Of a stretch of 64,000 nt of DNA, positions 40,901-48,403 are shown in pieces. The notes under the pieces were generated by a model. That model was not told the DNA's origin and ran no database searches. It saw nothing but the letters and a program-made list of their open reading frames with translations. The stretch spans positions 3,038,001-3,102,000 of the forward strand of contig NZ_CP114767.1 in NCBI RefSeq assembly GCF_027359925.1. The letters are read 5' to 3'. Within the stretch, counting starts at the first letter, position 1, and the number at the start of each line of letters is the position of its first letter. Position numbers and translations under genes: made by a program. The DNA is from Hymenobacter canadensis (GTDB lineage: Bacteria; Bacteroidota; Bacteroidia; Cytophagales; Hymenobacteraceae).

Positions 40901-41470
40901 CGGCTCCGCCAGCACCCCGACGCCGCACGCGCCGCCACGCCCATCCTGGCCCTGACCGCCCACGCCCTGCGCGACGAGGCCGAGCGGTTCCGGCAGGCGG
41001 GCTTCTCGGGTTATCTGTCCAAGCCGTTTCAGGAGGAAGAGCTGTTCCAGACCATCGCCGGAGCGCTGGGCCAGCGCCCGGCCGTGGTGGTGGCCCCCGC
41101 GCCCCCCGACACCGACCCCGCGGCCACGGCTTTGTACAGCCTGAGCGGCATCCGGCGGCTGGCCCACGGCAACGAAGAGTTTGTGCGCCGGCTGGCCCAG
41201 CTGTTCATCCAGACCACGCCACCCGCTGTGCGGGAGCTGGAGCAGCACCTAGCTGCCGCCAACTACGAGCAGCTGGGCGCGGCGGCCCACCAGCTCAAAA
41301 GCTCCCTCGATGGCCTCCATATCCGGAGTTTGCACGCGCCCATCCGGCGCCTGGAAGCCTGCCGCAAAGAGCCGCTCGACCCGCAGGAAGCCAAGCAGCT
41401 CGTGGACCTCGTGTGCAGCGTGACGGAACAGGTGATGGACGGCCTGCGCCTGGATTTTCCCGGGCTGTAA
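37901..41470 (+). CDS. Multi-PAS hybrid sensor histidine kinase with receiver and Hpt domains
   Basis: 1189 residues, no membrane helices, so cytoplasmic. An N-terminal coiled coil ([20 protein letters not shown]) is followed by about five PAS/PAC modules to ~675 (for example [20 protein letters not shown] and [20 protein letters not shown]). HisKA with H694 ([18 protein letters not shown]), HATPase with N box [15 protein letters not shown] and G boxes, receiver with D987 ([13 protein letters not shown]) and Hpt with H1130 ([11 protein letters not shown]). This is a complete phosphorelay in one chain. The Hpt may pass phosphate to the sigma-54 regulator encoded just upstream. Confidence 0.95.
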   Translation: MTSGSISLRQLKRRLQLTQQALQAQQQEMQQLREDLARQSTAAANQVAALLQTMHTGLLVADHNRRITLLNQNYCDLLELPQPPAYYLGRLIQELWTVCRPRVRNAAELETETIATMRSQERSCALIELVNGCVLQQEYLPVVSQGLTQLYLFSYEDVTQQQQVLGRVRELSRLAEQSPSPIICFGMDGEARYANSAAGHVLQALSQPEWQHDRQFLQQQVTEALQEGATRVVERRLDGNFYHWTIVPLPAEQTANVYLTDITARRRAESELRHSQRFTTRINDTIPVIVYLFDIQAQRMIYLNRQMEQILGYSEADLKELGDDIVQHMFDPQGLQDVAGKQEFLANMTDQQLSTGEYRVRHRDGSWRWIWVRSRVFLRDAQGRVQQLLGSAEDITERKLTEQALRQSQLLMERVAYTAPNLIYIQDLQENRNIYCNRAVEHMLGYTGTEIQALGSQVYSHLMPPSQVKLMQEHYAQVAQLADGQMLTLEYYLNHRNGSVRWMRVTDTPFERDAEGRVRQLVGVGEDITRWKVADEQRRTANRRLAEQNRLFRQVIDTAPHLIYLKDRLGNYLLANKAIADLYGMTPEQMVGIKPEKLPNVPTDGQRYRQQDEELLRTGQEMVLEESFTKPDGELLWFYSIKRPFVLADGSMQVLGIDTNITELKRTQLDLHAAKEAAEQNAQAKQDFLSNMSHEIRTPLNGILGIAGLLAKTPLDDQQSQFLRHIRYSADHLLVVINDVLAMAELGAGKVRPESILFDVRDVLTASRELLLPRAQEKGIALELDLPPASVPTTVLGDPHRLRQVLLNLLSNAVKFTAHGQVVVSCRPLHLTPEQATLQFQVMDTGTGIPEHQLQQMFEPFMQASSSTAREYGGSGLGLSISRGLVELMGGTLTAESRLHEGSTFSFTLTFSGVPSGTAAAQSKSAPAPNYWSLGARRVLLAEDNAINQFLVETLLRGWGWTVDTAGTGPDALLLFNQHRYDVVLMDIQMPGMDGVEATRRLRQHPDAARAATPILALTAHALRDEAERFRQAGFSGYLSKPFQEEELFQTIAGALGQRPAVVVAPAPPDTDPAATALYSLSGIRRLAHGNEEFVRRLAQLFIQTTPPAVRELEQHLAAANYEQLGAAAHQLKSSLDGLHIRSLHAPIRRLEACRKEPLDPQEAKQLVDLVCSVTEQVMDGLRLDFPGL

Positions 41471-41502
41471 GCCGCCAGCCACGCGCCGGCCCAGCCGGCG
41501 CC

Positions 41503-41510
41503 TACCTTTG
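41503..41510 (+). promoter_or_regulatory. -7 box upstream of flavoprotein monooxygenase gene
   Basis: TACCTTTG, 34 bp before the ATG at 41544. It fits TAnnTTTG and suggests the gene is transcribed separately from the kinase. Confidence 0.5.
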
Positions 41511-41543
41511 TCCGGTTCCCGCACTCATTGCTTTTGCTGCTCC

Positions 41544-42602
41544 ATGACCTCTCTCCCGCTCGACACGCTCATCATCGGGGCCGGCCAGGCCGGCCTGGCG
41601 GCCGCCTACTACCTGCAGCAGCGCGGCGTGGCCTTTGCACTGCTCGACGAGCGGCCGGCCGTTGGCGACATCTGGGCGACGCGCTTTGATGCATTGAGGC
41701 TGTTTTCGCCACAGTGGGCCAGCGGGCTGCCCGGCCGGCCCTGGCCGGGACCGGCGCTGCACTATCCCTCCAAGGACGAGGCCGCCGCTTACCTGCGCGA
41801 CTACGCTGTCCACTTTGGCTTCGCCGTGCACCTGGGGCAGAAAGCCACTTCCCTGACGCCGGACCCGGCCGGCAGCGGCTACGTGGTGCGCACTGCCACC
41901 GGCCAGACCTACCACGCTCAGCGGGTGATTGTGAGCACCGGGGCTTATTCGGCGGCGCGCATTCCAGCGTTTGCCGGGCAGTTGCCGGGCCGCGTGCAGC
42001 AGCTCCATAGCAGCCAGTACCGCAACCCGGCCCAGGTGGCAGGCGCGGGGCCGGTGGCGGTGGTGGGCAGCGGCAACTCGGCGCTGCAGATTGCCGCCGA
42101 CCTGGCCGGCAGCGGCCGCCCCGTCTATGCTGCCTTCGACGACCAGACCCCAGCCTTCCCGAACAACCAGACCACGTGGGTACTGCTGAAGGGCACCGGC
42201 ATGCTGCGCGTGTCGCGCTACAACTTTGCAGGGCGGGCCATGATGCACCGACCCGAGCCGGTGGTGCTCGGCGACCTGCAGCGCCTGCGCCGCTTCCCGA
42301 ACGCGCAGTTTATGGGCCGGGCCACCGGGGCCACTGCCGAAGGCACACTGCAGGGCCGCCGCCTCACCACGCCTGCCCTGGAAGCCGTGGTATGGGCCAC
42401 CGGCTTCGGCCCCGATTTCGACTGGATCAGGCTGCCTATCTTCGAAGCTGATGGCACGCCGCGCCACCACTACGGTCTCACAGAAGCGCCGGGAGTGGCT
42501 TTCATGGGTTTGCCCTGGCTGAACAGCCGCAGCTCGGCCCTGATGGGTGGGGCCGGCCCCGACGCCCGCCACGTAGTGGAGCGCCTGCTGGCGGCTTCCT
42601 GA
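41544..42602 (+). CDS. Flavin-dependent monooxygenase-like FAD/NAD(P) oxidoreductase
   Basis: 352 residues from ATG 41544. N-terminal FAD site LIIGAGQAGLAAAYYLQQRG, then GDIWATRFDALRLFSPQWAS. NADPH site AVVGSGNSALQIAADLAGSG and ATGF near the end (VVWATGFGPDFDWI) are those of the CzcO/YUCCA-like flavin-containing monooxygenases. Substrate unknown. A single gene between the kinase and a small membrane protein. Not obviously part of the polyketide locus 1.9 kb further on. Confidence 0.85.
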   Translation: MTSLPLDTLIIGAGQAGLAAAYYLQQRGVAFALLDERPAVGDIWATRFDALRLFSPQWASGLPGRPWPGPALHYPSKDEAAAYLRDYAVHFGFAVHLGQKATSLTPDPAGSGYVVRTATGQTYHAQRVIVSTGAYSAARIPAFAGQLPGRVQQLHSSQYRNPAQVAGAGPVAVVGSGNSALQIAADLAGSGRPVYAAFDDQTPAFPNNQTTWVLLKGTGMLRVSRYNFAGRAMMHRPEPVVLGDLQRLRRFPNAQFMGRATGATAEGTLQGRRLTTPALEAVVWATGFGPDFDWIRLPIFEADGTPRHHYGLTEAPGVAFMGLPWLNSRSSALMGGAGPDARHVVERLLAAS

Positions 42603-42736
42603 GCCATGGCCGGCGCAGCGCTACTCCGTTTTGGAGTGCCGGCCCGGCCAGCACCCGTCTTTTCAGGAAAGCCTAAATTATGCTGCAACTACTGAGGGGC
42701 TTTCGTAGTTGTATAGGCAGTTCCCGACGCCGCTAT

Positions 42737-42916
42737 ATGGCCTCCAAGGCGAGTAAGGTGCCGGGATTTTTTTCGCTGTTTCTAACGCACTGTAGCATGT
42801 CACTTCTGATTTTTCTGGGCGTAGCGGTTGCCACGGCCCTGTTTGCCCTCAATACCTTCGACCAATTGAAAGCGTCGCTGAAGCCGATTCCCGTACGCGC
42901 CAAGAATCGCCGCTAA
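42737..42916 (+). CDS. Small single-pass membrane protein, 59 aa
   Basis: ATG 42737. MASKASKVPGFFSLFLTHCS leads to one strong hydrophobic helix (MSLLIFLGVAVATALFAL) and a basic tail (VRAKNRR), predicting one membrane span with a positive cytoplasmic end. No family recognised. It has a strong terminator 17 bp after the stop, supporting a real gene. Confidence 0.55.
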   Translation: MASKASKVPGFFSLFLTHCSMSLLIFLGVAVATALFALNTFDQLKASLKPIPVRAKNRR

Positions 42917-42932
42917 CCGGCTGGTTTTTCGC

Positions 42933-42978
42933 ATAAATGAGAAGCCCCGTCTGGAACCAGACGGGGCTTCTCATTTAT
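42933..42978. terminator. Bidirectional terminator
   Basis: ATAAATGAGAAGCCCCGTCT with GG pairs with its exact inverse around AA. It serves the small membrane gene and the convergent sorting-domain gene. Confidence 0.85.
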
Positions 42979-43010
42979 GGGGAGGTCAGTGGCATTATGC
43001 CAGCTGCACT

Positions 43011-43370
43011 TCAGCGAATGACGAGCTTACGCATTTCGCTGGCGTTGTCGCCTTCAAGCTTCACGTAGTAGAGACCGTTGGCGAACTTGCTCAGGTCGAG
43101 GGTTTTGGTGAACCGGTCGTTGAGCTCCGTGATGGTTTCGCGGTAGATAACCGACCCGATGACGTTGAGCACCCGTAGCTCCAGCTTGCGGCCCTCAAAG
43201 CCATTGATGGCAATGTGGACGATGCCGGTGCTGGGATTCGGGTAAATCAGCAGGGAACGTTCCTCGGCGGGCCGTGAGGGACGGGCCGTGGGCCGCCCTA
43301 CGGCCTGGCTCTGCACAGAGCTGCCAGCCAGGAGCACGAATAATAGAAAATAGCGTACGAGTTGCATCAT
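43011..43370 (-). CDS. Small T9SS sorting-domain protein
   Basis: 119 residues. A signal peptide (MMQLVRYFLLFVLLAGSSVQ, cleavage near SQA-VG), a short Arg/Pro linker, then almost only a Por type A sorting domain: LLIYPNPSTGIVHIAINGFE, LRVLNVIGSVIYRETI, FANGLYYVKLEGD and RKLVIR. With no cargo domain it is either a minimal exported protein or the remnant of a larger one. Two tandem ATGs start it; the first (43370) is used. Confidence 0.8.
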   Translation of the reverse strand: MMQLVRYFLLFVLLAGSSVQSQAVGRPTARPSRPAEERSLLIYPNPSTGIVHIAINGFEGRKLELRVLNVIGSVIYRETITELNDRFTKTLDLSKFANGLYYVKLEGDNASEMRKLVIR

Positions 43371-43546
43371 AGTGGGCCGTAAAGCAGAAGGAAAAGCGCG
43401 AACAGAATACCTGGTGAAACGTTCGGCGCTTGATTAGGTTTGCAAAGATATTACGCTATTCCCGAATAGGTCGACAAAATATAACTCCTCTTCGACTAAC
43501 TGCCCTTTTTTCGCCTCTTTTTCAGCTTCTTACCAGATAAAACAAG

Positions 43547-44665
43547 TTGGACGTTCTCATTATAGGCGGTGGATTGGGGGGGCTGGTGGCGGCGCTGGAC
43601 CTGCGGGCGCGCGGCTACGCCGTGACGGTGGTGGAGCGGCAGCAGTATCCGTTTCACCGAGTGTGCGGCGAGTACATTTCCAATGAGGTGCTGCCGTACC
43701 TACGGCGCCTCGATGCCGACCCGGCGGTACTACAGCCGGCTCAGCTCACGCGCTTCTCGCTTAGCTCGCCGGCCGGCCGCACGCTGTCGGTGCCGCTGGA
43801 CCTGGGTGGGTTTGGGGTGAGCCGCTACACGCTCGATCTGCACCTGTGCCAGCTGGCGGAAGCCCGCGGCGTCACGGTGCTGCAGAAAGCCACCGTGACG
43901 GCCGTGGCCTTCGATGCGGCCACCGACAGCCACACCGCCACGCTGGCCGACGGGCGGCAGCTGACGGCGCGCACGGTGCTGGGCGCTTTCGGCAAGCGCA
44001 GCACCTTTGACAGGCAGCTGCAGCGGCCGTTTTTTCAGCAACGCTCGCCCTACATCGGCGTCAAGCACCACCTGCGCCTGCCCGGCTACCCCACCGACCT
44101 GATTGCGCTGCACAACTTCGCCGACGGCTACGCGGGCATCTCGGCGGTGGAGGACGACCGGCTGTGCTTCTGCTACCTTACCACGCGCCAGAACCTGAAG
44201 GCCCAGGGCACCATCGCGCAGCTGGAAGCCAACGTGCTGGGTTGCAACCCGCACCTGAGGCGCATCCTCACGGAGGCCGAGTACCTGTATCCGCAGCCCG
44301 AGGTCATCAACGAAATATCCTTTGCGCCCAAGTCGTGCGTGGAAGACCACATGCTGCTGTGCGGCGACGCGGCGGGCCTGATTACGCCCCTCTGCGGCAA
44401 CGGCATGGCCATGGCCCTGCACGGCGCGCAGCTGGCCGCCACCCACCTCCACGACTTCCTGCAGGGCCGCACCACCCGCGCCACGCTGGAAAGCCGCTAC
44501 CGCCACGACTGGCAGCGCCAGTTCGGGCAGCGGCTGCGCGTGGGGCGGCTGGTGCAGGGCCTGTTCGGCCAGCCCGTGCTCAGCGAGGCCGTGGTGGGTG
44601 GTTTGCGCTACCTACCGGCCGCTGTGCGCGCCCTCATGCGCCGCACCCACGGGCAGGCGTTTTAA
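43547..44665 (+). CDS. FAD-dependent oxidoreductase, geranylgeranyl-reductase-like, in type III PKS locus
   Basis: 372 residues, TTG start. Rossmann motif VLIIGGGLGGLVAALDLRAR and VERQQYPFHRVCGEYISNEV at the N-terminus, and the second FAD motif LLCGDAAGLITPLCGNGMAM, place it in the geranylgeranyl reductase/aromatic hydroxylase group. It lies 117 bp upstream of the type III PKS on the same strand. In analogous loci such a flavoprotein hydroxylates the polyketide phenol; here that is inferred from context. Confidence 0.85.
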   Translation: MDVLIIGGGLGGLVAALDLRARGYAVTVVERQQYPFHRVCGEYISNEVLPYLRRLDADPAVLQPAQLTRFSLSSPAGRTLSVPLDLGGFGVSRYTLDLHLCQLAEARGVTVLQKATVTAVAFDAATDSHTATLADGRQLTARTVLGAFGKRSTFDRQLQRPFFQQRSPYIGVKHHLRLPGYPTDLIALHNFADGYAGISAVEDDRLCFCYLTTRQNLKAQGTIAQLEANVLGCNPHLRRILTEAEYLYPQPEVINEISFAPKSCVEDHMLLCGDAAGLITPLCGNGMAMALHGAQLAATHLHDFLQGRTTRATLESRYRHDWQRQFGQRLRVGRLVQGLFGQPVLSEAVVGGLRYLPAAVRALMRRTHGQAF

Positions 44666-44782
44666 GCCGCTTTATCTTCGGCCCGTATACGGCTTCGCCG
44701 GCGCTGTAGCGCCGTGTATAGTATTTCCGCTTTCCGCTCCCTGCCTCTTCCACACGCTACCTAATTTCGTATACTGCAGTCA

Positions 44783-45889
44783 ATGACCAGCTATTTGAGT
44801 GCCATCGGCACTGCCAACCCGCCCCACCGTCTCTTACAAGCCCAGATCGGGGATTTCATGGCCCGCGCCCTGCAGTTCGATGATGCTGACACCCGCAAGC
44901 TCCGGGCCCTTTACCGGGTGTCGGGCATCGGCCACCGCTATACCGTGCTGCCCGATTACGGCCGCGCCAACGGCGACTTCACCTTCTTCCCGAACACGAC
45001 CGATCTGGAACCGTTTCCGTCGGTGGGGGCGCGTATGCGGGTGTACCGGCAGGAGGCCCTGCCGCTGGCCGCCGCCGCTGCCGAGAGCTGCCTGCAGCAG
45101 GCCCCGGAAGTAGCCGCCGACACGATTACGCATCTGATTTCGGTGAGCTGCACCGGCATGTACGCGCCGGGCCTCGATATTGAGCTGGTGAACCGGCTGG
45201 GGCTGCGGCCCGACATTCAGCGCACCTGCGTGAACTTCATGGGCTGCTACGCGGCCTTCAACGCTCTGAAGCTGGCCGACGCCATCTGCCGCGCCGATGC
45301 CGACTCCCGCGTGCTGGTGGTATGTACCGAGCTGTGCACCATTCACTTTCAAAAGCACCACGAGGAAGACCACCTGATTTCCAACGCCCTGTTCGGCGAC
45401 GGCGCGGCAGCGGCCCTGGTGGTGGGCACGCCCACGGGCAGCCGGCCGCACTTGGCCATGGAGGCCTTCCACTGCGGCCTGGAACCCGACGGCCACGCCG
45501 ACATGGCCTGGCACGTCAACGACTTCGGGTTTGAGATGACGCTATCGTCGTACGTGCCCAAGCTCATTCAGCGCGGTATCCGCAAGCTCACCGACGATTT
45601 GCTGCGCAACCTGCCGGTGCAGCTGGCCGACATCCGCCACTTTGCCATTCACCCAGGCGGGCGGCGCATCCTCGAAACCATCGAGCAGGAGCTGGGCCTC
45701 AGCAAGCAGGACAATGCACCCGCCTACCACGTGCTGCGCGAGTACGGCAATATGTCGTCGGCGACGGTGCTGTTTGTGCTGCGCGAGCTGCTGGGCGGGC
45801 TCACGGCCGCCGACGCCGGGGCGCCCATTCTGAGCTTTGCCTTCGGCCCCGGCCTCACGCTGGAAGCCATGCTGCTGCGGGTTGTGTAG
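44783..45889 (+). CDS. Type III polyketide synthase (chalcone/alkylresorcinol-synthase-like)
   Basis: 368 residues. Catalytic triad intact: C155 in TCVNFMGCYAAFNALKLAD, H290 in FAIHPGGRRILE, N323 in YGNMSSATVLFVL. GVSCTG-like VSCTGMYAPGLDIELVNRLG and LFGDGAAAALVVG are also typical. Such enzymes extend an acyl-CoA or acyl-ACP starter with malonyl-CoA and cyclise it to a resorcinol, pyrone or phloroglucinol. The starter cannot be read from sequence; a long-chain acyl starter is likely given the methyltransferase and flavoprotein neighbours. Confidence 0.93.
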   Translation: MTSYLSAIGTANPPHRLLQAQIGDFMARALQFDDADTRKLRALYRVSGIGHRYTVLPDYGRANGDFTFFPNTTDLEPFPSVGARMRVYRQEALPLAAAAAESCLQQAPEVAADTITHLISVSCTGMYAPGLDIELVNRLGLRPDIQRTCVNFMGCYAAFNALKLADAICRADADSRVLVVCTELCTIHFQKHHEEDHLISNALFGDGAAAALVVGTPTGSRPHLAMEAFHCGLEPDGHADMAWHVNDFGFEMTLSSYVPKLIQRGIRKLTDDLLRNLPVQLADIRHFAIHPGGRRILETIEQELGLSKQDNAPAYHVLREYGNMSSATVLFVLRELLGGLTAADAGAPILSFAFGPGLTLEAMLLRVV

Positions 45890-45902
45890 TGGATTGGTGG
45901 AA

Positions 45903-46058
45903 GGTCATTCCGAGCAGCGCGAGGAATCTCGCGTGCTGACGTGGGCCTCACCCCCCGGCCCCCTCTCCCATGGAGAGGGGGAGCCTGACGTATTTCGCTC
46001 AGGCGGTCTTTAGTGAATTACTACGCTGGCGAGATTCCTCGCAAGCTCGGAATGACGT
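45903..46058. repeat. Long palindrome, family member 8, with nested second hairpin
   Basis: Outer arms TCATTCCGAGCAGCGCGAGG with AATCTCGC and the inverse ending GCTCGGAATGACGTT. Between them lies another inverted repeat, CCCCTCTCC/GGAGAGGGG near 45960-45980, so one element appears inserted in another. It lies between the PKS and methyltransferase genes. Confidence 0.8.
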
Positions 46059-46082
46059 TATTCCTTCGTTCCTGCCCACCCC

Positions 46083-46138
46083 GCCACTCCACCAACCCGC
46101 CACTCCACCAACCCGCCACTCCACCAACCCGCCACTCC
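46083..46138. repeat. Short tandem repeat, 16 bp x 3.5
   Basis: GCCACTCCACCAACCC is repeated exactly three times plus a half copy, immediately upstream of the methyltransferase start. Too short, and without spacers, to be CRISPR. Slippage here could alter the leader length. Confidence 0.85.
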
Positions 46139-46158
46139 TCCCACCCCACCAAATCCTA

Positions 46159-46881
46159 ATGCCTGATTTCACGCGCCGCGCTACTGAGGAGGAGCTGATG
46201 GACGACCTGTCGTTGGCTTCCGACGCGCTGCGGCGCAACCTCGACGAGCTGGAAACCATCAATACCTGGCTGGGCGGCTATGCGCCGGTGCTGCACGCGC
46301 TGGAGCAGCTGCGCCCGCAGCTGCCGCCGGGCCGCCCGCTGCGCCTCGCCGACCTGGGCAGCGGCGGCGGCGACACCCTGCGCCACATTGCCCGCTGGGC
46401 CCGCCGCCGCCAGATTCCGGTGGAGCTGGTCGGCATTGATGCCAACCCGTTTATGCTGCGCTACGCCACTGATAAGGCGCAGGACTACCCGGAAATCAGC
46501 TTTCAGCAGCAGGATATCTTCTCCGAGCAATTCCGGCAGCAGCCCTTCGACGTGCTGACGTGCAGCCTGTTCTGCCACCACTTCTCCGACGAGGCGCTGG
46601 CCGAAATGCTGGCCAGCTGGCAACGGCAGGCCGGGCTGGCCGTCATCATCAACGACCTGCATCGCCACCCGCTGGCCTACTACAGCATCCGCTGGCTCAC
46701 GCGCCTCTTCCGCGGCTCCCACTTGGTGCAGAATGATGCGCCGCTATCCGTGGCCCGTGCCTTCACCCGCCCCGACTGGGAGCAGCTGCTGCAGCACGCC
46801 GGCATCCGACAGTACCGTCTGCGCTGGCGCTGGGCGTTTCGGTGGCAGTTGGTTTTGCTGGGGAGTGATTGGGCAGACTGA
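46159..46881 (+). CDS. SAM-dependent methyltransferase of type III PKS locus
   Basis: 240 residues from ATG 46159. Class I Rossmann motifs: RLADLGSGGGDTLRHIARWA (motif I, SAM-binding glycines), VELVGIDANPFML, FQQQDIFSEQF and FDVLTCSLFCHHFSDEALAE. It resembles UbiE-type methyltransferases. Following the PKS on the same strand, it probably methylates the polyketide ring or hydroxyl. The upstream in-frame extension through the palindrome and tandem repeat is not credible coding sequence. Confidence 0.88.
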   Translation: MPDFTRRATEEELMDDLSLASDALRRNLDELETINTWLGGYAPVLHALEQLRPQLPPGRPLRLADLGSGGGDTLRHIARWARRRQIPVELVGIDANPFMLRYATDKAQDYPEISFQQQDIFSEQFRQQPFDVLTCSLFCHHFSDEALAEMLASWQRQAGLAVIINDLHRHPLAYYSIRWLTRLFRGSHLVQNDAPLSVARAFTRPDWEQLLQHAGIRQYRLRWRWAFRWQLVLLGSDWAD

Positions 46882-46983
46882 ATGTCATGCTGAGGCGCAG
46901 CCGAAGCATCTCGCGTGCTAACGCCTGAAATAGCCTAACAACGTCAGCACGCGAGATTCCTCGCTTTACTCGGAATGACGTTC
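46880..46983. repeat. Hybrid imperfect palindrome, family member 9
   Basis: The left arm (GTCATGCTGAGGCGCAGCCG with AAGCATCTCGCGTGCT) is of the 18538 subtype, while the right arm (inverse of GTCATTCCGAGTAAAGCGAG with GAATCTCGCGTGCT) is of the 57202 subtype. The outer edge coincides with the methyltransferase stop codon. Confidence 0.75.
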
Positions 46984-47006
46984 AAAAGAATCCACCACTC
47001 CATCAT

Positions 47007-47915
47007 CTAGCTCCACAAGTCCGCCGCCACGCGGAAGGTGTTGGCGTGGGCTTCCACGATGTCGATGATACGCGGGGAGTAGCCGCCGCCCATGCACACC
47101 ACTACCGGCAGGCCGTGGCGGTGGCAGAGGCTCAGCACGAACTCGTCGCGGAGGCGGCAGCCGGCGCGGCTCAGGGTCAGGTGGCCCAGCTTGTCGGTTT
47201 CCAGCACGTCGACGCCGCTGAGGTAAAACACGAAATCGGGCTGCTGCTCTTCCAGAAGGCGGGGCAGCGTGTCGTGCAGCAGGGCCAGGTAGGTGGCGTC
47301 GTCGGTGCCGTCTGGCAGCGGCAGGTCCAGGTCCGACTGCTCCTTGCGGTGCGGGTAGTTACGGGCGCCGTGCATGCTGAAGGTGAACACCCGCGGCTCG
47401 TGCTGGAAAATGGCGGCCGTACCGTTGCCCTGGTGCACATCGAGGTCCACGATCAGCACCTTGCGCACGTTGTAGGCCGGCGTAGCCAGCAAGTAGTCGG
47501 CGGCGGTGGCCTGGTCGTTGAGCAGGCAGAAACCCTCACCCCGGTCGCGGAAGGCATGGTGGGTGCCGCCCGCAATGTTGAAGGCCACCCCACTTTGCAG
47601 CGCCCGGCGCGCACACTCCAGCGTGCCGCCCAAGATGGTTACTTCGCGCTCAAACAGCTGCGCACTCCACGGAAAGCCGGTGGCGCGCTCCTCGTGGCGC
47701 GTAAGCTGGCCGGCGCGCAGGCGCTGGTAGTAGTCGGCGGAATGGGTGCGCATGATATCGGCTTCCGGGGGCGGCTGGGGCACGAAAAAGGCACTTTCCG
47801 GCACCGTGCCTTCGCGCAGCAGCTGCTCCGGCAGCAGCTCGTACTTGAGCATCGGGAAGCGGTGGTTTTCCGGCAGCGGATGCGCGTACAGCGGGGCCCA
47901 GGCAATGGAAAGCAT
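47007..47915 (-). CDS. Histone deacetylase-like (AcuC/AphA family) hydrolase
   Basis: 302 residues. A zinc amidohydrolase of the arginase/deacetylase fold. H119-H120 (GGTHHAFRDRGEGFCLLND), zinc ligands D159 and H161 (VDLDVHQGNGTA) and D236 (YLSGVDVLETD) are all present; GGGYSPRII is the C-terminal family motif. Bacterial members deacetylate acetylated proteins, polyamines or small molecules; the substrate here is unknown. It is convergent with the methyltransferase gene and not evidently part of the PKS locus. Confidence 0.92.
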   Translation of the reverse strand: MLSIAWAPLYAHPLPENHRFPMLKYELLPEQLLREGTVPESAFFVPQPPPEADIMRTHSADYYQRLRAGQLTRHEERATGFPWSAQLFEREVTILGGTLECARRALQSGVAFNIAGGTHHAFRDRGEGFCLLNDQATAADYLLATPAYNVRKVLIVDLDVHQGNGTAAIFQHEPRVFTFSMHGARNYPHRKEQSDLDLPLPDGTDDATYLALLHDTLPRLLEEQQPDFVFYLSGVDVLETDKLGHLTLSRAGCRLRDEFVLSLCHRHGLPVVVCMGGGYSPRIIDIVEAHANTFRVAADLWS

Positions 47916-47945
47916 GTTGGGGTGATGAGGTAACTGGATGATTTT

Positions 47946-48046
47946 CTGTCATCCTGAGCAGAGCGAAGGATCTTATCACGTTAGCACGACTATCAAAACG
48001 ACTCGTTCACGCGTGATAAGGTCCTTGGCTCTGCTCAGGATGACAG
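47946..48046. repeat. Long imperfect palindrome, family member 10
   Basis: CTGTCATCCTGAGCAGAGCG with AAGGATCTTATCACG is mirrored by the right arm ending CTGCTCAGGATGACAG. Same subtype as the element at 16894. Confidence 0.9.
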
Positions 48047-48081
48047 GGGGCGCAGTGTAACGTCCTAACACCCCCGAAAAC

Positions 48082-48107
48082 GAAAATAACCGCCGGTGGG
48101 GCGGTTA
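48082..48107 (-). terminator. Terminator of tRNA-Val
   Basis: TAACCGCC/GGCGGTTA stem; on the minus strand followed by a T-rich tract (ATTTTCGTTTT). Confidence 0.75.
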
Positions 48108-48131
48108 CTTCGGATTCGGGGAAGGAATGCG

Positions 48132-48206
48132 TGGGGCGTACTGGGCTCGAACCAGTGACCCCTACCTTGTCGAGGTAATGCTCTGAACCAACTGAGCTAA
48201 CGCCCC
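48132..48206 (-). tRNA. tRNA-Val (anticodon GAC)
   Basis: A 75-nt cloverleaf on the minus strand: acceptor GGGGCGT/ACGCCCC, D-stem GCTC/GAGC, anticodon stem TTACC/GGTAG with loop TCGACAA (anticodon GAC), T-arm ACTGG-TTCGAAC-CCAGT and discriminator A. CCA is not encoded. Position 33 is C where U is near-universal. Confidence 0.93.
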
Positions 48207-48236
48207 GCAGTCCTTCTGGCGGCGGCCGGAAAGCGC

Positions 48237-48244
48237 CAAAGATA
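48237..48244 (-). promoter_or_regulatory. -7 box of tRNA-Val promoter
   Basis: TATCTTTG on the minus strand, the same octamer as before tRNA-Arg, ending 30 bp upstream of the tRNA. Confidence 0.6.
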
Positions 48245-48403
48245 GCAGCCGATTGCACACTTGCTACCAGGCAGCGCATAAAAATTTACAACCCCGGCCC
48301 GGATGCCGCGTAACCTTCCCTGCCGCCGCAAGTATAGCGGCTACAGAAAGCGCTGGCAGCTGTCTGCCATCACAGAATCCTACGATTTCATTTTCCTCTC
48401 TCC

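Noticed and set aside
39692..41248. A 518-codon minus-strand frame
   Set aside because: Antisense to the kinase and receiver part of the hybrid kinase.
41544..42602. Membership of the flavoprotein monooxygenase in the type III PKS locus
   Set aside because: It is separated by a small membrane gene, a bidirectional terminator and a gene on the opposite strand, and has its own promoter-like box.
43011..43370. Truncated pseudogene of a large T9SS protein
   Set aside because: The frame is intact from signal peptide to the last residue of the sorting domain; small sorting-domain proteins occur, so decay is not shown.
46083..46138. CRISPR array
   Set aside because: Direct tandem repeats of 16 bp with no spacers and no cas genes anywhere in the window.
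47007..47915. Histone deacetylase-like gene as part of the PKS locus
   Set aside because: Opposite strand, with a palindrome between; no functional link visible.
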